This document shows positions 8,120-17,367 of a stretch of 41,216 nucleotides of DNA, in pieces. Each line of letters begins with the position of its first letter. The stretch's first letter is position 1. A program made the translations under genes and the position numbers. The notes beneath the pieces are model-generated. The model worked only from the letters and a program-made list of their open reading frames with translations, ran no database searches and had not been told where the DNA came from. This DNA comes from Anaerolineales bacterium UBA832. Its GTDB lineage: Bacteria; Chloroflexota; Anaerolineae; Anaerolineales; UBA11657. Where the stretch lies: positions 1 to 41,216 of the forward strand of contig DBHI01000081.1 in assembly GCA_002296125.1 (NCBI GenBank), read 5' to 3'.

Positions 8120-9172
8120 TTACATCAAAACTTTTTCTATTTTTGCCTCGTAATCCAGTAGCCACTGTTTATCTATCTCGGGACTAAATGAAGCAAACAC
8201 ACCATTCATAAGTACTGTACGTACTTGATCCCAAGAAAAACCAACATCATTGAACAAATGTCTGACTTCACCACTTGTATATGCCTCTCGATCATTTGTG
8301 CCTGATAACAATAAATTATCTGAATTAATACAAACCTTAATGCCTGCATCAAACATTTTTCTTATTGGATGATCCTTGTAAGAAGGCACCTTCCAGCCAA
8401 CATTACTGGTCAAACAACACTCAACTGTAATTCCTAGTGAAGCAACGCGCTCCATAAGAGCATTGTCTTTACACAAAGTTATTCCATGCCCTAATCTCCT
8501 GGTTCCTAAATCAACTGCTAGTTCAATATTTCGTACAGTATTTTCTGGCCATTCTCCTGCATGAAGCGTAAAAGGCAAATCTACATCAACTGCTTTCTTT
8601 ATCCCATCTTCATGAATATTTAAAGGAAAAGCACCCTCATCTCCCGCAATATCAAACCCTATTACACCCTTACCAATCCATGACGCAGCTAATTCTACCA
8701 TTTCACATGTATGACTTACTCCGTATGAGCGTAAAGCACAAATTATGATACCACCTTTAATATCATAAGACTTTTCAGCATCCTGAAAACCCGAAACTAC
8801 TCCTTCTACTACATCATTTACACTTAAACCCTCAAGGGTATGCAAAGCTGGACAAAAACGAATTTCTGCTAATACAACATTATCATCTCGTAGTTTCTTA
8901 CATAAAGACCGCGTTGCTTGTTTAAGTTCCTCTTTTGTCTGCAAAAATTGGTTACAAAAATCAAAATTAGACCAATTAGAATTAGTTGATACACTATCAC
9001 CTATATGCGATCGTTTGCTTTTTAGCACATGCAAATATTCGCGAAGTTTTGATGCTTCTACTGGTAGCTGTACACCCCTATCTACAGCACGTGATGCTAT
9101 AAAATCTGGATCAAGAGATCCATCAAGGTGTAAATGAAGTTCAGATTTAGGAAGATCAAATGCAATATCCAT
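8120..9172 (-). CDS. add: Adenosine deaminase
   Basis: This 350-residue zinc amidohydrolase-fold protein hydrolyses adenosine to inosine. Zinc ligands His13 and His15 are in ELHLHLDGS. The third histidine, His204, and the catalytic Glu207 are in LHAGEW, the active-site histidine is in LGHGITL, and zinc ligand Asp285 is in INSDN. The residue after that Asp is Asn286, giving SDNLLLSGT, where the mammalian and E. coli enzymes have DDP. I recall a similar TDNRLMSGT form in actinobacterial adenosine deaminases, so it is a subgroup trait rather than damage. A strong Shine-Dalgarno (AAGGAGGT, 9181-9188) precedes ATG 9172. Inosine would be the natural substrate of the nearby IUNH hydrolases. Confidence 0.92.
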   Translation of the reverse strand: MDIAFDLPKSELHLHLDGSLDPDFIASRAVDRGVQLPVEASKLREYLHVLKSKRSHIGDSVSTNSNWSNFDFCNQFLQTKEELKQATRSLCKKLRDDNVVLAEIRFCPALHTLEGLSVNDVVEGVVSGFQDAEKSYDIKGGIIICALRSYGVSHTCEMVELAASWIGKGVIGFDIAGDEGAFPLNIHEDGIKKAVDVDLPFTLHAGEWPENTVRNIELAVDLGTRRLGHGITLCKDNALMERVASLGITVECCLTSNVGWKVPSYKDHPIRKMFDAGIKVCINSDNLLLSGTNDREAYTSGEVRHLFNDVGFSWDQVRTVLMNGVFASFSPEIDKQWLLDYEAKIEKVLM

Positions 9173-9210
9173 CTATAAATACCTCCTTGAAATTATAAAA
9201 CTAATTATCT

Positions 9211-10158
9211 CTATGTAAGTGAATATCCTCGTCCAGATATTAACTTGTTTATCTCTCCAACTTTCGGTACATTAGGACCTGTACCTATCCGTGTAACTGT
9301 AATAGCTCCTGTAGCATTTGCAATCACTCCTGATTTATAATGATCATATCCTTTTAAATAACTATATATATATGCAGCAGCGAAAGCATCACCTGCACCC
9401 GCAGTATCACGAACGATAACATTAAAACCTTCTACATGAATCTCTTCCGAATTTGAATTCAAAATCAAACATCCATTTTCACCTAATTTAATCACTACAG
9501 TATCCACTCCCAAATCAAAAAAGTTTTCTGCCGACTGTACTATAGAATCACATTTCATCCATGTTGTTATTTCTTCTTGTGTAGTTAATACAACTGTGCT
9601 AAATCCAATCGCTGTATTAATCACAGATCTTTCAATTGTAAAAGCTGCCGGCCCTAAATCAAAAAAAATTGGGGTTGATTTGTTGTACGCATTTTCCAAA
9701 ATATTCAAACTGGTAGCGGACGAAAATAACGAATCTGTTCCCAAAGCATAGCTAGTACAAAAAACACCCTTGTTTCCTTCTAACATAACATCTAAATCAA
9801 TATCCGGTGCAACTGGTTTTCCTTGTCCTAAAGCACCAACAAATACATGTTGTGCTTCTTGACTTAACAATTCTATCGATATAGTTGTAGTAGCATTATC
9901 CACGGTATACACATAATCTACTATTACTCCTTCAGTAATAAGCTGCTCAAGCAGTAATGATCCCAACCAGTCTTTTCCGATTGCACCTACCGCACCAGTA
10001 GTTAATCCTAATCTTGCAGCTACTATCAAAGTGTTACTAGTTCCACCAGCTACGAACATACATTCGTTAGACAACTGATGCTTACCAGCACATAATGGCA
10101 GCTCATTGATAGGTACCACCAAATCCGCAACTAAATCACCAATACATAATATCTTCAT
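9211..10158 (-). CDS. PfkB-family carbohydrate/nucleoside kinase
   Basis: A 315-residue ribokinase-like protein. The N-terminal strand is KILCIGDLVADLVV, the substrate-binding glycine region is FVAGGTSNTLIVAARLGL, and the catalytic motif is DTAGAGDAFAAAYIYSY with the base Asp intact. The residues between them (LTTQEEITTW in place of TPNEVE) do not give the sugar specificity. It lies 38 bp upstream of the adenosine deaminase gene and 88 bp downstream (in transcription order) of the exported-protein gene. A sugar or nucleoside kinase role is secure at family level only. Confidence 0.88.
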   Translation of the reverse strand: MKILCIGDLVADLVVPINELPLCAGKHQLSNECMFVAGGTSNTLIVAARLGLTTGAVGAIGKDWLGSLLLEQLITEGVIVDYVYTVDNATTTISIELLSQEAQHVFVGALGQGKPVAPDIDLDVMLEGNKGVFCTSYALGTDSLFSSATSLNILENAYNKSTPIFFDLGPAAFTIERSVINTAIGFSTVVLTTQEEITTWMKCDSIVQSAENFFDLGVDTVVIKLGENGCLILNSNSEEIHVEGFNVIVRDTAGAGDAFAAAYIYSYLKGYDHYKSGVIANATGAITVTRIGTGPNVPKVGEINKLISGRGYSLT

Positions 10159-10246
10159 AGAACAGGAGCGTTACTTGTAAACAACGATACTGCTAAACAA
10201 TATTGTCATCCAAATATAAATATAACAAATACTAAATAATTACAAT

Positions 10247-11719
10247 TCAACTTGTTTCGTCTGACACAGCCAAAGATGCTCTATGTCTTTTCAGGGTTTG
10301 TCGCCTATATCCAACCAAAGTAACACCAACACCTAACGGTAACAACAAAGCAAAAAACAACTCATTAGAAGAAGCTGACCTAACAATATCTAATGTGCGA
10401 CTACTTCCTCCAAGAAAAATTTCATCTTCACTACGTAAACTCACTATCATATCCTGAAGAGATAAATGCACCTTTACCTTAAAAGCTGAGAAATCAGGAG
10501 CTCTTTCTCTCATACCCTGTGATACACCCTCAACAGCTCCTAGAATCTCATACCCTAATGCTTTGCCGGGTGTTTGTCTCACCATATAATCTTCAAAAGC
10601 AACTTGATCCTCAGCCTGATACTTCTCAATAATTTGCAGATTATATTTCTTCCCATCATCATTAATGTATCTACCAGGCTGACGCTCTCGCCTCTCACCA
10701 ATGAAAGTCACATCATCAGCCATACCATCTCGCGAACTCCATGAATAAGGATTGTCTGGTCTTGGTTTAAAATTCTCTTCCTTGACCCATTGCCAATCTG
10801 TGTTTGCGATATTTGGAGATTGTGGGGCACTCAAATGGGTATAATACTGTTCCTTATATTCACTCTCAAAAAACGGTTCCAAATAAAGCGTATGATTTGG
10901 ACGTACATACAAAAACTCCCCTGGATTATAAGTCAATTCCGGTGTAGTCCATTTGTCATCAGGTATAACTGTATAGCCCACACCTACTCTTTCTGCATTA
11001 AATACAACCAACTTCTTGACACTATCAGCAACAATCTGACCCTGTTCATTCCGCAATTGAATATCATAATTACCAGACTTCAAGTTCACTGGTACTCCTT
11101 TAAATACCTTAGTACTAGAATAGACAAAATCAGCAGGCTTTACTGGTCTAGATACTAACACATCAGCTTCAGAAGTAATTTCACCAGCATTCACTCTCTC
11201 TGTAAGTGTAGTTTGCCAATCACGATCTGCTTGATAATATTCTGAAACAGCAAATCGATATTCTTTTAGCGCTTCCTGCCAGTCTGCATATGCAGTTATA
11301 GCATCTCCCCCTAAATAAATTTCAGCTTCTCCTTTAGTAATACCTTCGCGGTACTGAATTACATACTCTCTAGGCTGTAAAGAAGCGATTAATTGTCCAT
11401 TTGATCTGATTTCTAAAGTGCCTGAAATATCTTCATTCATACTATCAAAATCAGCCTTATACTCATTAGTAACTGCCCAATAGTAAATTAATGTTTTACG
11501 TGGTGAGATCATACTCACCCGATCTGCAAGTATGTAAACAGTATCAACACTAGGAGGATAAAAAGTACCCTGATATATTGTGCCATTATATGCATTTACA
11601 CCGTAAACAAATTCTTCTCGTCTCTCTGAATCAGTTTCTGCAGTTACTGATGCCAAGCTATTATGTTGTCCAATTACAAGTAACAACAAAGCCAAAATAA
11701 CAGCGTATATCCTTCTCAT
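10247..11719 (-). CDS. Exported, membrane-anchored protein of unknown function linked to an ABC-2 exporter
   Basis: I do not recognise this 490-residue protein. It starts with a signal-peptide-like stretch (MRRIYAVILALLLLVIG, possible cleavage after LAS near residue 24). A long hydrophilic domain follows with many aromatic and charged residues, and then one C-terminal membrane helix (about 455-473, LFFALLLPLGVGVTLVGY) with a basic tail, RRQTLKRHR. The predicted topology is a large outside domain anchored at its C-terminus. Its start codon overlaps the stop of the ABC-2 permease gene by 4 bp (ATGA), so the two are translationally coupled. This points to an accessory subunit of the exporter. 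No enzymatic motif was seen. Confidence 0.7.
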   Translation of the reverse strand: MRRIYAVILALLLLVIGQHNSLASVTAETDSERREEFVYGVNAYNGTIYQGTFYPPSVDTVYILADRVSMISPRKTLIYYWAVTNEYKADFDSMNEDISGTLEIRSNGQLIASLQPREYVIQYREGITKGEAEIYLGGDAITAYADWQEALKEYRFAVSEYYQADRDWQTTLTERVNAGEITSEADVLVSRPVKPADFVYSSTKVFKGVPVNLKSGNYDIQLRNEQGQIVADSVKKLVVFNAERVGVGYTVIPDDKWTTPELTYNPGEFLYVRPNHTLYLEPFFESEYKEQYYTHLSAPQSPNIANTDWQWVKEENFKPRPDNPYSWSSRDGMADDVTFIGERRERQPGRYINDDGKKYNLQIIEKYQAEDQVAFEDYMVRQTPGKALGYEILGAVEGVSQGMRERAPDFSAFKVKVHLSLQDMIVSLRSEDEIFLGGSSRTLDIVRSASSNELFFALLLPLGVGVTLVGYRRQTLKRHRASLAVSDETS

Positions 11720-12558
11720 TGACGTACCCCTCGTAATCTAAGACCAATGATACTTCCTGCAACAAACACAAAACAAAAAATGATTGAAAATCCTATCATT
11801 CGAACAAATACAATCATATTACCTCTTAACATCTCGTTTACTCCATAATTCAAATAAGAAAAAGGAGACAACCAACCAACTATCGTTTGTACTAAACCAA
11901 GTAACTGTTGCAATAACAACACAGGATTATAATAATCGGACTCAATAGCTATATTAGATAACCATACTTGTGACCCTTGAAGTAACAATATACTAACTAT
12001 TAATGTCAAAAACACAAGAGTAGCTGATCGCACGCTAGTAGATATTGCTGAAATAAACAATCCTATTGATATAAGATAACCACCAGTAAACACGGAAAGT
12101 AATACCGTCATAAAAAAACTGTTTGTCATCTGAACACCAGCTATTCTCGATATCAACAAAAAACACAACAAATAAAGCACAATGACTAAACAATATATAG
12201 AAAAGTGTGCTACATATTTACCAATAACATAAGAAGCATGATCTACAGGGCCATAAAACAATAGCTCCAATGTGCCGCTTTCTCTTTCACGAGATATAGA
12301 CACCACAATAGAAAATGATAAATACACTCCTGTAAGTATTATTGCCCATCTGTATGGAAAGGAAAACAAATCAGGCATCGGATAAAGCCCATTAGCCTCA
12401 ATGTATGTAAGATAATTCCTCAAAATAGTAACGGAAATCAATAGCGAAGCAAAAGTTACTACATGTAAAACTGGTCCAAACAAAGATATTCGTAAATCGC
12501 GCTTATGAATAACAATCGCAGCACGTATTTGTTTATAGAAATTATTTAAGTCGCTCAT
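11716..12558 (-). CDS. ABC-2 type transporter permease
   Basis: A 280-residue membrane protein with about six transmembrane segments and the ABC-2 family hallmark SISRERESGTLELLFYGPVDHASYVIGKYVAHF in the first cytoplasmic loop. The family exports lipids, polysaccharides, drugs or proteins, or moves membrane components. Its ATG overlaps the stop codon of the ATPase gene by one base (TAATG), and its 3' end overlaps the exported-protein gene by 4 bp. The three genes therefore form one exporter unit. Nothing in the sequence reveals the cargo. Confidence 0.88.
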   Translation of the reverse strand: MSDLNNFYKQIRAAIVIHKRDLRISLFGPVLHVVTFASLLISVTILRNYLTYIEANGLYPMPDLFSFPYRWAIILTGVYLSFSIVVSISRERESGTLELLFYGPVDHASYVIGKYVAHFSIYCLVIVLYLLCFLLISRIAGVQMTNSFFMTVLLSVFTGGYLISIGLFISAISTSVRSATLVFLTLIVSILLLQGSQVWLSNIAIESDYYNPVLLLQQLLGLVQTIVGWLSPFSYLNYGVNEMLRGNMIVFVRMIGFSIIFCFVFVAGSIIGLRLRGVRQ

Positions 12559-13502
12559 TACTCTTCACTTGTACCAGATAGACCAAGCACATTTTCATCC
12601 GTAAAAGTCATAAATGTCTCTTCAAGACTTGCCTTAATGGTCTCCATACCTATTATTGTAGTGCCAGACCCAGTAACTACTTTTGAAATTTCTTCCCGAT
12701 GATCTTCGCTAGCGTCAAGTCGAATCTCTATATGAGATCCTTCAATCTCATGATCTACCACACATGTCATTTCCGCTAATTTTCCTGACAACGATTCTGG
12801 AATATGGGTTACCTCAACGTTAACACGAACAGATTGATCAACAGAATAACGTAATCCATCCAAATTGTCCTCCACTAACAAATTACCTTTATACATAATT
12901 GCAATTCTGTCAGCTGTGCGTTCTATTTCTGACAATATATGTGATGAAATGAAAATAGTTGTTCCAGTTTTTTTCTGTTCCTCAATCAAACCGCGAATCT
13001 GCCTAATACCGTGCGGATCCAAACCAGACACTGGTTCATCTAAAATAAGCAGTTCGGGTTTATGTAATAACGCCCTGACAAAACTAAGTTTCTGCCTCAT
13101 CCCTCGAGAATATTCACTAGGACGTATATTGGCGTACTGTCTAAGACCTACATTCTCTAACAAGTCATTTATTCTATTTTCTTTAGATTCAACCATGTAA
13201 AGATCAGCGTGAAATGACAAAAACTCCCATGCAGTCATCTCATCAAAAAAGTATGGGTTTTCTCCAACAACTCCTATAGCATTCTTAATCTTAAAATAAT
13301 CGTCATTTAATGTATTGCCAAAAAGAGACAAGTGGCCAGATGTCGGCTTCACTAAGCCTAATAACATAGCGATTGTAGTACTTTTACCAGCACCATTAGG
13401 TCCTAAAAATCCATACACCTCACCTGGTCGCACATTTAGTGTAACTGACTTAACAGCTTCAACTTCTGGATATGTCTTTTTAAGCTTATTAGTACTTATC
13501 AT
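12558..13502 (-). CDS. ABC transporter ATP-binding protein (exporter type)
   Basis: A 314-residue ATPase in the CcmA/NatA-like class. Walker A is GPNGAGKST, the signature loop is the variant YSRGMRQKLSF, Walker B is LLILDEPVSGLD, and the switch histidine is in FISSHILSE. The last 90 residues form a C-terminal extension typical of ABC-2 exporters. Three starts are possible; I prefer ATG 13502 over the GTG at 13508 because a promoter (-10 at 13509-13514) would start transcription almost exactly at this ATG, giving a leaderless mRNA. It is not the ATPase of the importer at 26560-30079, which would need a MalK/UgpC-type subunit. Confidence 0.92.
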   Translation of the reverse strand: MISTNKLKKTYPEVEAVKSVTLNVRPGEVYGFLGPNGAGKSTTIAMLLGLVKPTSGHLSLFGNTLNDDYFKIKNAIGVVGENPYFFDEMTAWEFLSFHADLYMVESKENRINDLLENVGLRQYANIRPSEYSRGMRQKLSFVRALLHKPELLILDEPVSGLDPHGIRQIRGLIEEQKKTGTTIFISSHILSEIERTADRIAIMYKGNLLVEDNLDGLRYSVDQSVRVNVEVTHIPESLSGKLAEMTCVVDHEIEGSHIEIRLDASEDHREEISKVVTGSGTTIIGMETIKASLEETFMTFTDENVLGLSGTSEE

Positions 13503-13508
13503 ATTCAC

Positions 13509-13536
13509 ATTATACTAGGACTGACTTAATTATCAA
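13509..13536 (-). promoter_or_regulatory. Predicted internal promoter for the ABC exporter unit (leaderless geometry)
   Basis: Read on the minus strand: TTGATA (-35, 13531-13536), a 16-bp spacer, then TATAAT (-10, 13509-13514). Exactly 6 bp lie between the -10 box and ATG 13502. No Shine-Dalgarno sequence fits in that space. This promoter would let the ATPase-permease-exported protein unit be transcribed independently of the upstream catabolic genes. Confidence 0.6.
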
Positions 13537-13554
13537 CACCTTGATTTTGAACAA

Positions 13555-14490
13555 TTACCTCTGGTATTCTACAATATTATTCTTAGCATTTTCTAATCTG
13601 CGAACCGCTTCACTTTCTAAGGTGTCATCAAACTTGGGTACTCCAAATTGTTCTAAAGCAAAACTAGCACTTACAGACCCTCTCAATGCTGCCTCTGGTA
13701 ACTCAATACCGTTAGCAACAGCAACTAGCATTCCTCCACAATACGCGTTCCCTGCTCCAGTAACATCCACGATCTTCTTGGCTATTGCAGGAATATACCA
13801 AGATCTACCTTCTTCAGTTGCTAAAAACGATCCGTTTTCACCCATCCTGATAGAAACTATTGACGCCCCCCACTCAATAAATTTTGTTGTCATATCTATA
13901 ACTTCAGTACAATTAGTCAACTCTTCTGCTTGATCTATATCGGGTGAAAACACATGTATCTTTTCTAATAAACTTGAGTATTCTGTTGTATCGCACTTCA
14001 TGTGATCAGGAGAAGGCTCCCACAACAAACAAGCATCTGGATTTGCATCAAGTAGATCATCAACTAAATTATTCAGTTGAGATAAATCTCGTCCCCATAT
14101 CAAATGAAAACCCTTAGCATTCTGATAGTCAGTAGGCATTTCATTAAATGTAGGAGTTTTATCAAGAAACTCATCAATATCTGTACGCATAATTTCTGTT
14201 CGCATACCATTTTGTTCAAACAATTGCCAAGCCCTAGCTGTATTATAATCATCCCGTACAATAATTGCCCTTAAATCTACTCCTCCCAAATTACTTAGAC
14301 TATCTTCATACACAGATTTTGGTACATCTCTACCTACAGAAGCCACAAAACCTAATGCTTTTGACCAAACTCGCATACCAACCAATGCATGTGTACCAGA
14401 CCCTCCAAGCACACTCATATGCGTAGACCCATCCCATAAAACAATATCATCTATAATAAGATTAGAAAATGTAACATAATCTGGTCTCAT
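13555..14490 (-). CDS. PfkB-family protein, Mak32-like, catalytic Asp replaced by Asn
   Basis: A 311-residue ribokinase-fold protein. It opens with VTFSNLIIDDIV and SVLGGSGTHALVGMRVW, the shape seen in fungal Mak32-like members of the PfkB family. The anion-hole motif reads DVTGAGNAYCGG: the usual catalytic base Asp is Asn248. The Gly-Ala-Gly anion hole is kept. It may therefore be a weak kinase, a phosphosugar-binding protein or an enzyme with another reaction. A closely similar paralog is at 19500-20411. It follows the MFS gene by 11 bp, and GGAG precedes ATG 14490. Confidence 0.82.
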   Translation of the reverse strand: MRPDYVTFSNLIIDDIVLWDGSTHMSVLGGSGTHALVGMRVWSKALGFVASVGRDVPKSVYEDSLSNLGGVDLRAIIVRDDYNTARAWQLFEQNGMRTEIMRTDIDEFLDKTPTFNEMPTDYQNAKGFHLIWGRDLSQLNNLVDDLLDANPDACLLWEPSPDHMKCDTTEYSSLLEKIHVFSPDIDQAEELTNCTEVIDMTTKFIEWGASIVSIRMGENGSFLATEEGRSWYIPAIAKKIVDVTGAGNAYCGGMLVAVANGIELPEAALRGSVSASFALEQFGVPKFDDTLESEAVRRLENAKNNIVEYQR

Positions 14491-14501
14491 AATCCAAGCT
14501 C

Positions 14502-15650
14502 CTATGTTGTATTATTAGACTTAATATACATAGCATGTCTAATAATATAAGTTCCTAGTATACCTACTACTAAACATAATGCCCATAGTAATCTTGTATT
14601 CCCTACAGTCATAATCAGTCCGGCAACGAATAATCCGAGCGAAGGTCCTAAACCATGCAAACTAGAAACATAAAGTGCCTGACCTGAAGCTCTCCATTCT
14701 ACAGGTAAAATTCGATCTACGTATATTACACCTATACATAGCAAAGATCCAATTGCTATACCATGTAATGTTTGTACATATAGTGCCACTAAAGAATCAG
14801 TTATCATCATATTTAAAAACCAACGTAAAGGCAATACACTTAGCCCTACTAAATAGGTAATGCGCAATCCCCATTTACGTATAAGCTTCTCCGCATAACT
14901 CATTATAGGTATTTCAGGAATTGCTGAAATCGCAACTGTAGCACCAATCATCCATGCTGACGCATCTAACTCATTTAAATATACAACTAGATATTGATTA
15001 GTAATTCCCAAAGTAACACCAACACAAACAATGCCTATCAGTAAAACACGCAACTCTATATGTCCTGATAACAGAGATAATCCATCTTTCCATTGAATAT
15101 TTGAAGATACCTGCCTGTCTGGCAAAAAAAATGAAATAACGCCCAAGATGAACATACTTATAGAGTAAATATAAATAGTTAACGATAAGTTGTCTTCAAA
15201 TAATAATCCTCCAGCAAAAACAGTAGCTAAAACAAAACCTACTGATCCCCACAAACGAAATTTACCATATTCATCTTGCTTACCTCTACTTTCCAGATGA
15301 CTTAATGCCAATGCGGCAACATTGGGATGAATAGGAGATCTTACAATAGATATTATTGCAACAATTAACAATAAAACCCAAAAACTGTCAGTGAAGATTA
15401 AAGCTAAAACTAATACAGATGTAACAAAACAACCAATTGTGACCAATGTTTTAGTTAAATTTAATTTATCACTAATAAGACCCCAGAAAGGCTGCGAAAT
15501 AAAACCAGCAAATGGTGTGATTGCCAAAAGATAGCCAACTTCTATACTAGTCAAATTCTTTCTTATAAAAAACATGGCCATATAAGGCATAAATACCCCA
15601 ACACCAATAAATTCAACTGCATAAAAAACCTTAAACCATGATCGAATCAT
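14502..15650 (-). CDS. MFS permease (MFS_1-like; possible nucleoside or sugar symporter)
   Basis: A 382-residue protein with about 12 hydrophobic segments and the MFS motif A variant FWGLISDKLNLTKTL between TM2 and TM3. The N-terminal VFYAVEFIGVGVFMPYMAMFF and the compact size resemble the MFS_1-like/NupG-LacY group of proton symporters. Given the surrounding nucleoside hydrolases and kinases, nucleoside or sugar uptake is a fair inference, but no substrate residue can be assigned. It lies between YjbQ and a Mak32-like PfkB gene in the same direction. Confidence 0.8.
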   Translation of the reverse strand: MIRSWFKVFYAVEFIGVGVFMPYMAMFFIRKNLTSIEVGYLLAITPFAGFISQPFWGLISDKLNLTKTLVTIGCFVTSVLVLALIFTDSFWVLLLIVAIISIVRSPIHPNVAALALSHLESRGKQDEYGKFRLWGSVGFVLATVFAGGLLFEDNLSLTIYIYSISMFILGVISFFLPDRQVSSNIQWKDGLSLLSGHIELRVLLIGIVCVGVTLGITNQYLVVYLNELDASAWMIGATVAISAIPEIPIMSYAEKLIRKWGLRITYLVGLSVLPLRWFLNMMITDSLVALYVQTLHGIAIGSLLCIGVIYVDRILPVEWRASGQALYVSSLHGLGPSLGLFVAGLIMTVGNTRLLWALCLVVGILGTYIIRHAMYIKSNNTT

Positions 15651-15702
15651 AAAATTTGTTTACTTTTAAATTAAAAATACCTAGTAAAAATAAAAATCAA
15701 TT

Positions 15703-16107
15703 CTAACTACTAATTATTTGTAAATAGACTTTTCTTTTACGTGGACCATCAAACTCCCAAAACAAGATTCCTTGCGAAGATCCTAAACACAACTCACCTG
15801 AACTGATAGGTATACTAGTACTATTACCAACAATACTTGTCTTTATATGTCCAGATGCATCTGATGGTGTATCAAAAATATGCTTGAAATCAACCCGAGT
15901 TGGTACAATCCTATCTATTTCCTCTATAAGATCCACTAATGTTGGAGGATCCATTTGCGAATTTAATGTTATTCCACCAGTCGTATGAGATGAATAAACA
16001 ACACATATACCTTCTATAACACCTGAATCAGCAACTGCTTCCTTTACTTCATCTGTAATATTAATTAAGTCCTGTCTTTTATCAGTACTTACATTAACAA
16101 TAATCAT
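15703..16107 (-). CDS. YjbQ family (UPF0047) protein
   Basis: A 134-residue protein of the YjbQ/UPF0047 family. Conserved blocks are SHTTGGITLNSQ, DFKHIFDTPSDASGHIKTSIVGNS, SGELCLGSSQGILFWEFDGPRKRKV. The family folds as a small beta-rich trimer. Some members are described as secondary thiamine-phosphate synthases, but the physiological role is unclear. AAGGAG precedes ATG 16107. The neighbours (M42-like peptidase upstream, MFS downstream) suggest it works on a phosphorylated intermediate in this pathway, but this is only context. Confidence 0.88.
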   Translation of the reverse strand: MIIVNVSTDKRQDLINITDEVKEAVADSGVIEGICVVYSSHTTGGITLNSQMDPPTLVDLIEEIDRIVPTRVDFKHIFDTPSDASGHIKTSIVGNSTSIPISSGELCLGSSQGILFWEFDGPRKRKVYLQIISS

Positions 16108-16163
16108 TATTAACTCCTTACCATTTTAATTGATTCCACAAAATCGCTTCCTATAAACACTTA

Positions 16164-17330
16164 TCAATTCATTTGATAATGTTTTCTCCACGACAACGAC
16201 TGAGACACTGCTGTAAGTACAGCATGTGATTTAGACAAATTCAACAAATCAGCAATATGTGCTCGCGGCGTCTTCTCAAAGTGAGAATAAGCCCCAGGAA
16301 AACCTAATAAAATAACATTCTGTGTAGACATCATTGCTGACACACAATCACTACGACTTACATACGATTCGTTTTCCCTCATTCTAATATCTTTACCATC
16401 TAACACAGATGATAATTCACGCATTGCTGCTAAAACATGTGGAGGTGTAACTCCTCCTCTAGTTCCACTAGCAAATCCTGCAAACAAAGACCCATCACCA
16501 CATCCTGTAACCTCTACAACATCTCCTGATTCATTTAACAAAGGTTTGACTTCGTGTAAGTCTGTGACAGACATAATTGGTGGCAAATCCTGTAGCTCGG
16601 TTTTAGATATTAAGCGCCGACTACCTCGCGCAAAACCTGTATTACCTACTCCTACAACACCTTCTTCTTCATCAGATAATACAATTAATGCCTCCACATC
16701 AAATGCCGATAATGCAATCGCACTTAGGACCAAAGCAGCACAACCAAAAGCATCATCTACTGATCCATAGACCATTCCTGTACTCCCATCCAACGTTGCT
16801 TCAGTTTGAAAAACAACTCTACTCGACAAAGGCAAATCATGAACATCTGATTTAAATGAACAGTTGTTGTTTTCATCAGTTACAATAATTCCTTCAGCTC
16901 CAGGAATTAAACTCTGTGACTTATCATCATATACTAACGCAATACCTTTTCGTTCACCAGGAACAATTCTGGGTTCATGAAATCTTGTTAATGGGTATAT
17001 ACCATTATTAATAGGACCTGTCAGATAACTAATGTTATCCAAATGCGCAAAAGACCAAATAGGTTTACTGCTTTGAGAACCTAAATTGATACAAACATTC
17101 CCTGTATTTTTATAGTTAAGATCTAATTCTATATTGCTCCCTAAAACACCTCTAGAACTCCAATCCTCTAAAATGTTTTTTACAACCCTTCCTCTAGTAT
17201 ATCTAGCACTAAGAGTAGGGCCGTACGTATCGGCTATCTGCTTAAACACATTGAAGGCATCATCTTGGTTTAATACCTCATCTAAATGAACAAACAATTT
17301 CTCATAATGTTTAAGTACTTCATGTATCAT
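16164..17330 (-). CDS. M42-like zinc metallopeptidase/hydrolase
   Basis: A 388-residue protein with the ligand pattern of co-catalytic dizinc hydrolases: FAHLDN (His, Asp), VDDAFGCAAL (bridging Asp), SDEEEGVVG (Glu-Glu), VTDLHE (Asp) and PRAHIADL near the C-terminus (His). This order fits the M42 aminopeptidase family better than M20, though it is divergent and longer in the N-terminal part. M42-like genes also occur in sugar-utilisation operons, for example sgcX with the BtpA homolog sgcQ in E. coli. GGGGAG precedes ATG 17330. It lies 37 bp downstream of a SIS gene. The substrate may be an aminoacylated or amide-linked compound rather than a protein. Confidence 0.75.
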   Translation of the reverse strand: MIHEVLKHYEKLFVHLDEVLNQDDAFNVFKQIADTYGPTLSARYTRGRVVKNILEDWSSRGVLGSNIELDLNYKNTGNVCINLGSQSSKPIWSFAHLDNISYLTGPINNGIYPLTRFHEPRIVPGERKGIALVYDDKSQSLIPGAEGIIVTDENNNCSFKSDVHDLPLSSRVVFQTEATLDGSTGMVYGSVDDAFGCAALVLSAIALSAFDVEALIVLSDEEEGVVGVGNTGFARGSRRLISKTELQDLPPIMSVTDLHEVKPLLNESGDVVEVTGCGDGSLFAGFASGTRGGVTPPHVLAAMRELSSVLDGKDIRMRENESYVSRSDCVSAMMSTQNVILLGFPGAYSHFEKTPRAHIADLLNLSKSHAVLTAVSQSLSWRKHYQMN

Positions 17331-17367
17331 CTATTTACTCCCCAACACAATATTGCGCTATTCCATG

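Noticed and set aside
10198..10207. Palindrome ACAATATTGT in the gap before the exported-protein gene
   Set aside because: A 10-bp AT-rich palindrome is expected by chance in DNA of this composition, and it has no second copy or promoter nearby.
12558..13502. ATPase of the sugar/nucleoside importer
   Set aside because: Its C-terminal extension, signature loop and overlap with an ABC-2 permease place it in an exporter, not with MalF/MalG permeases.
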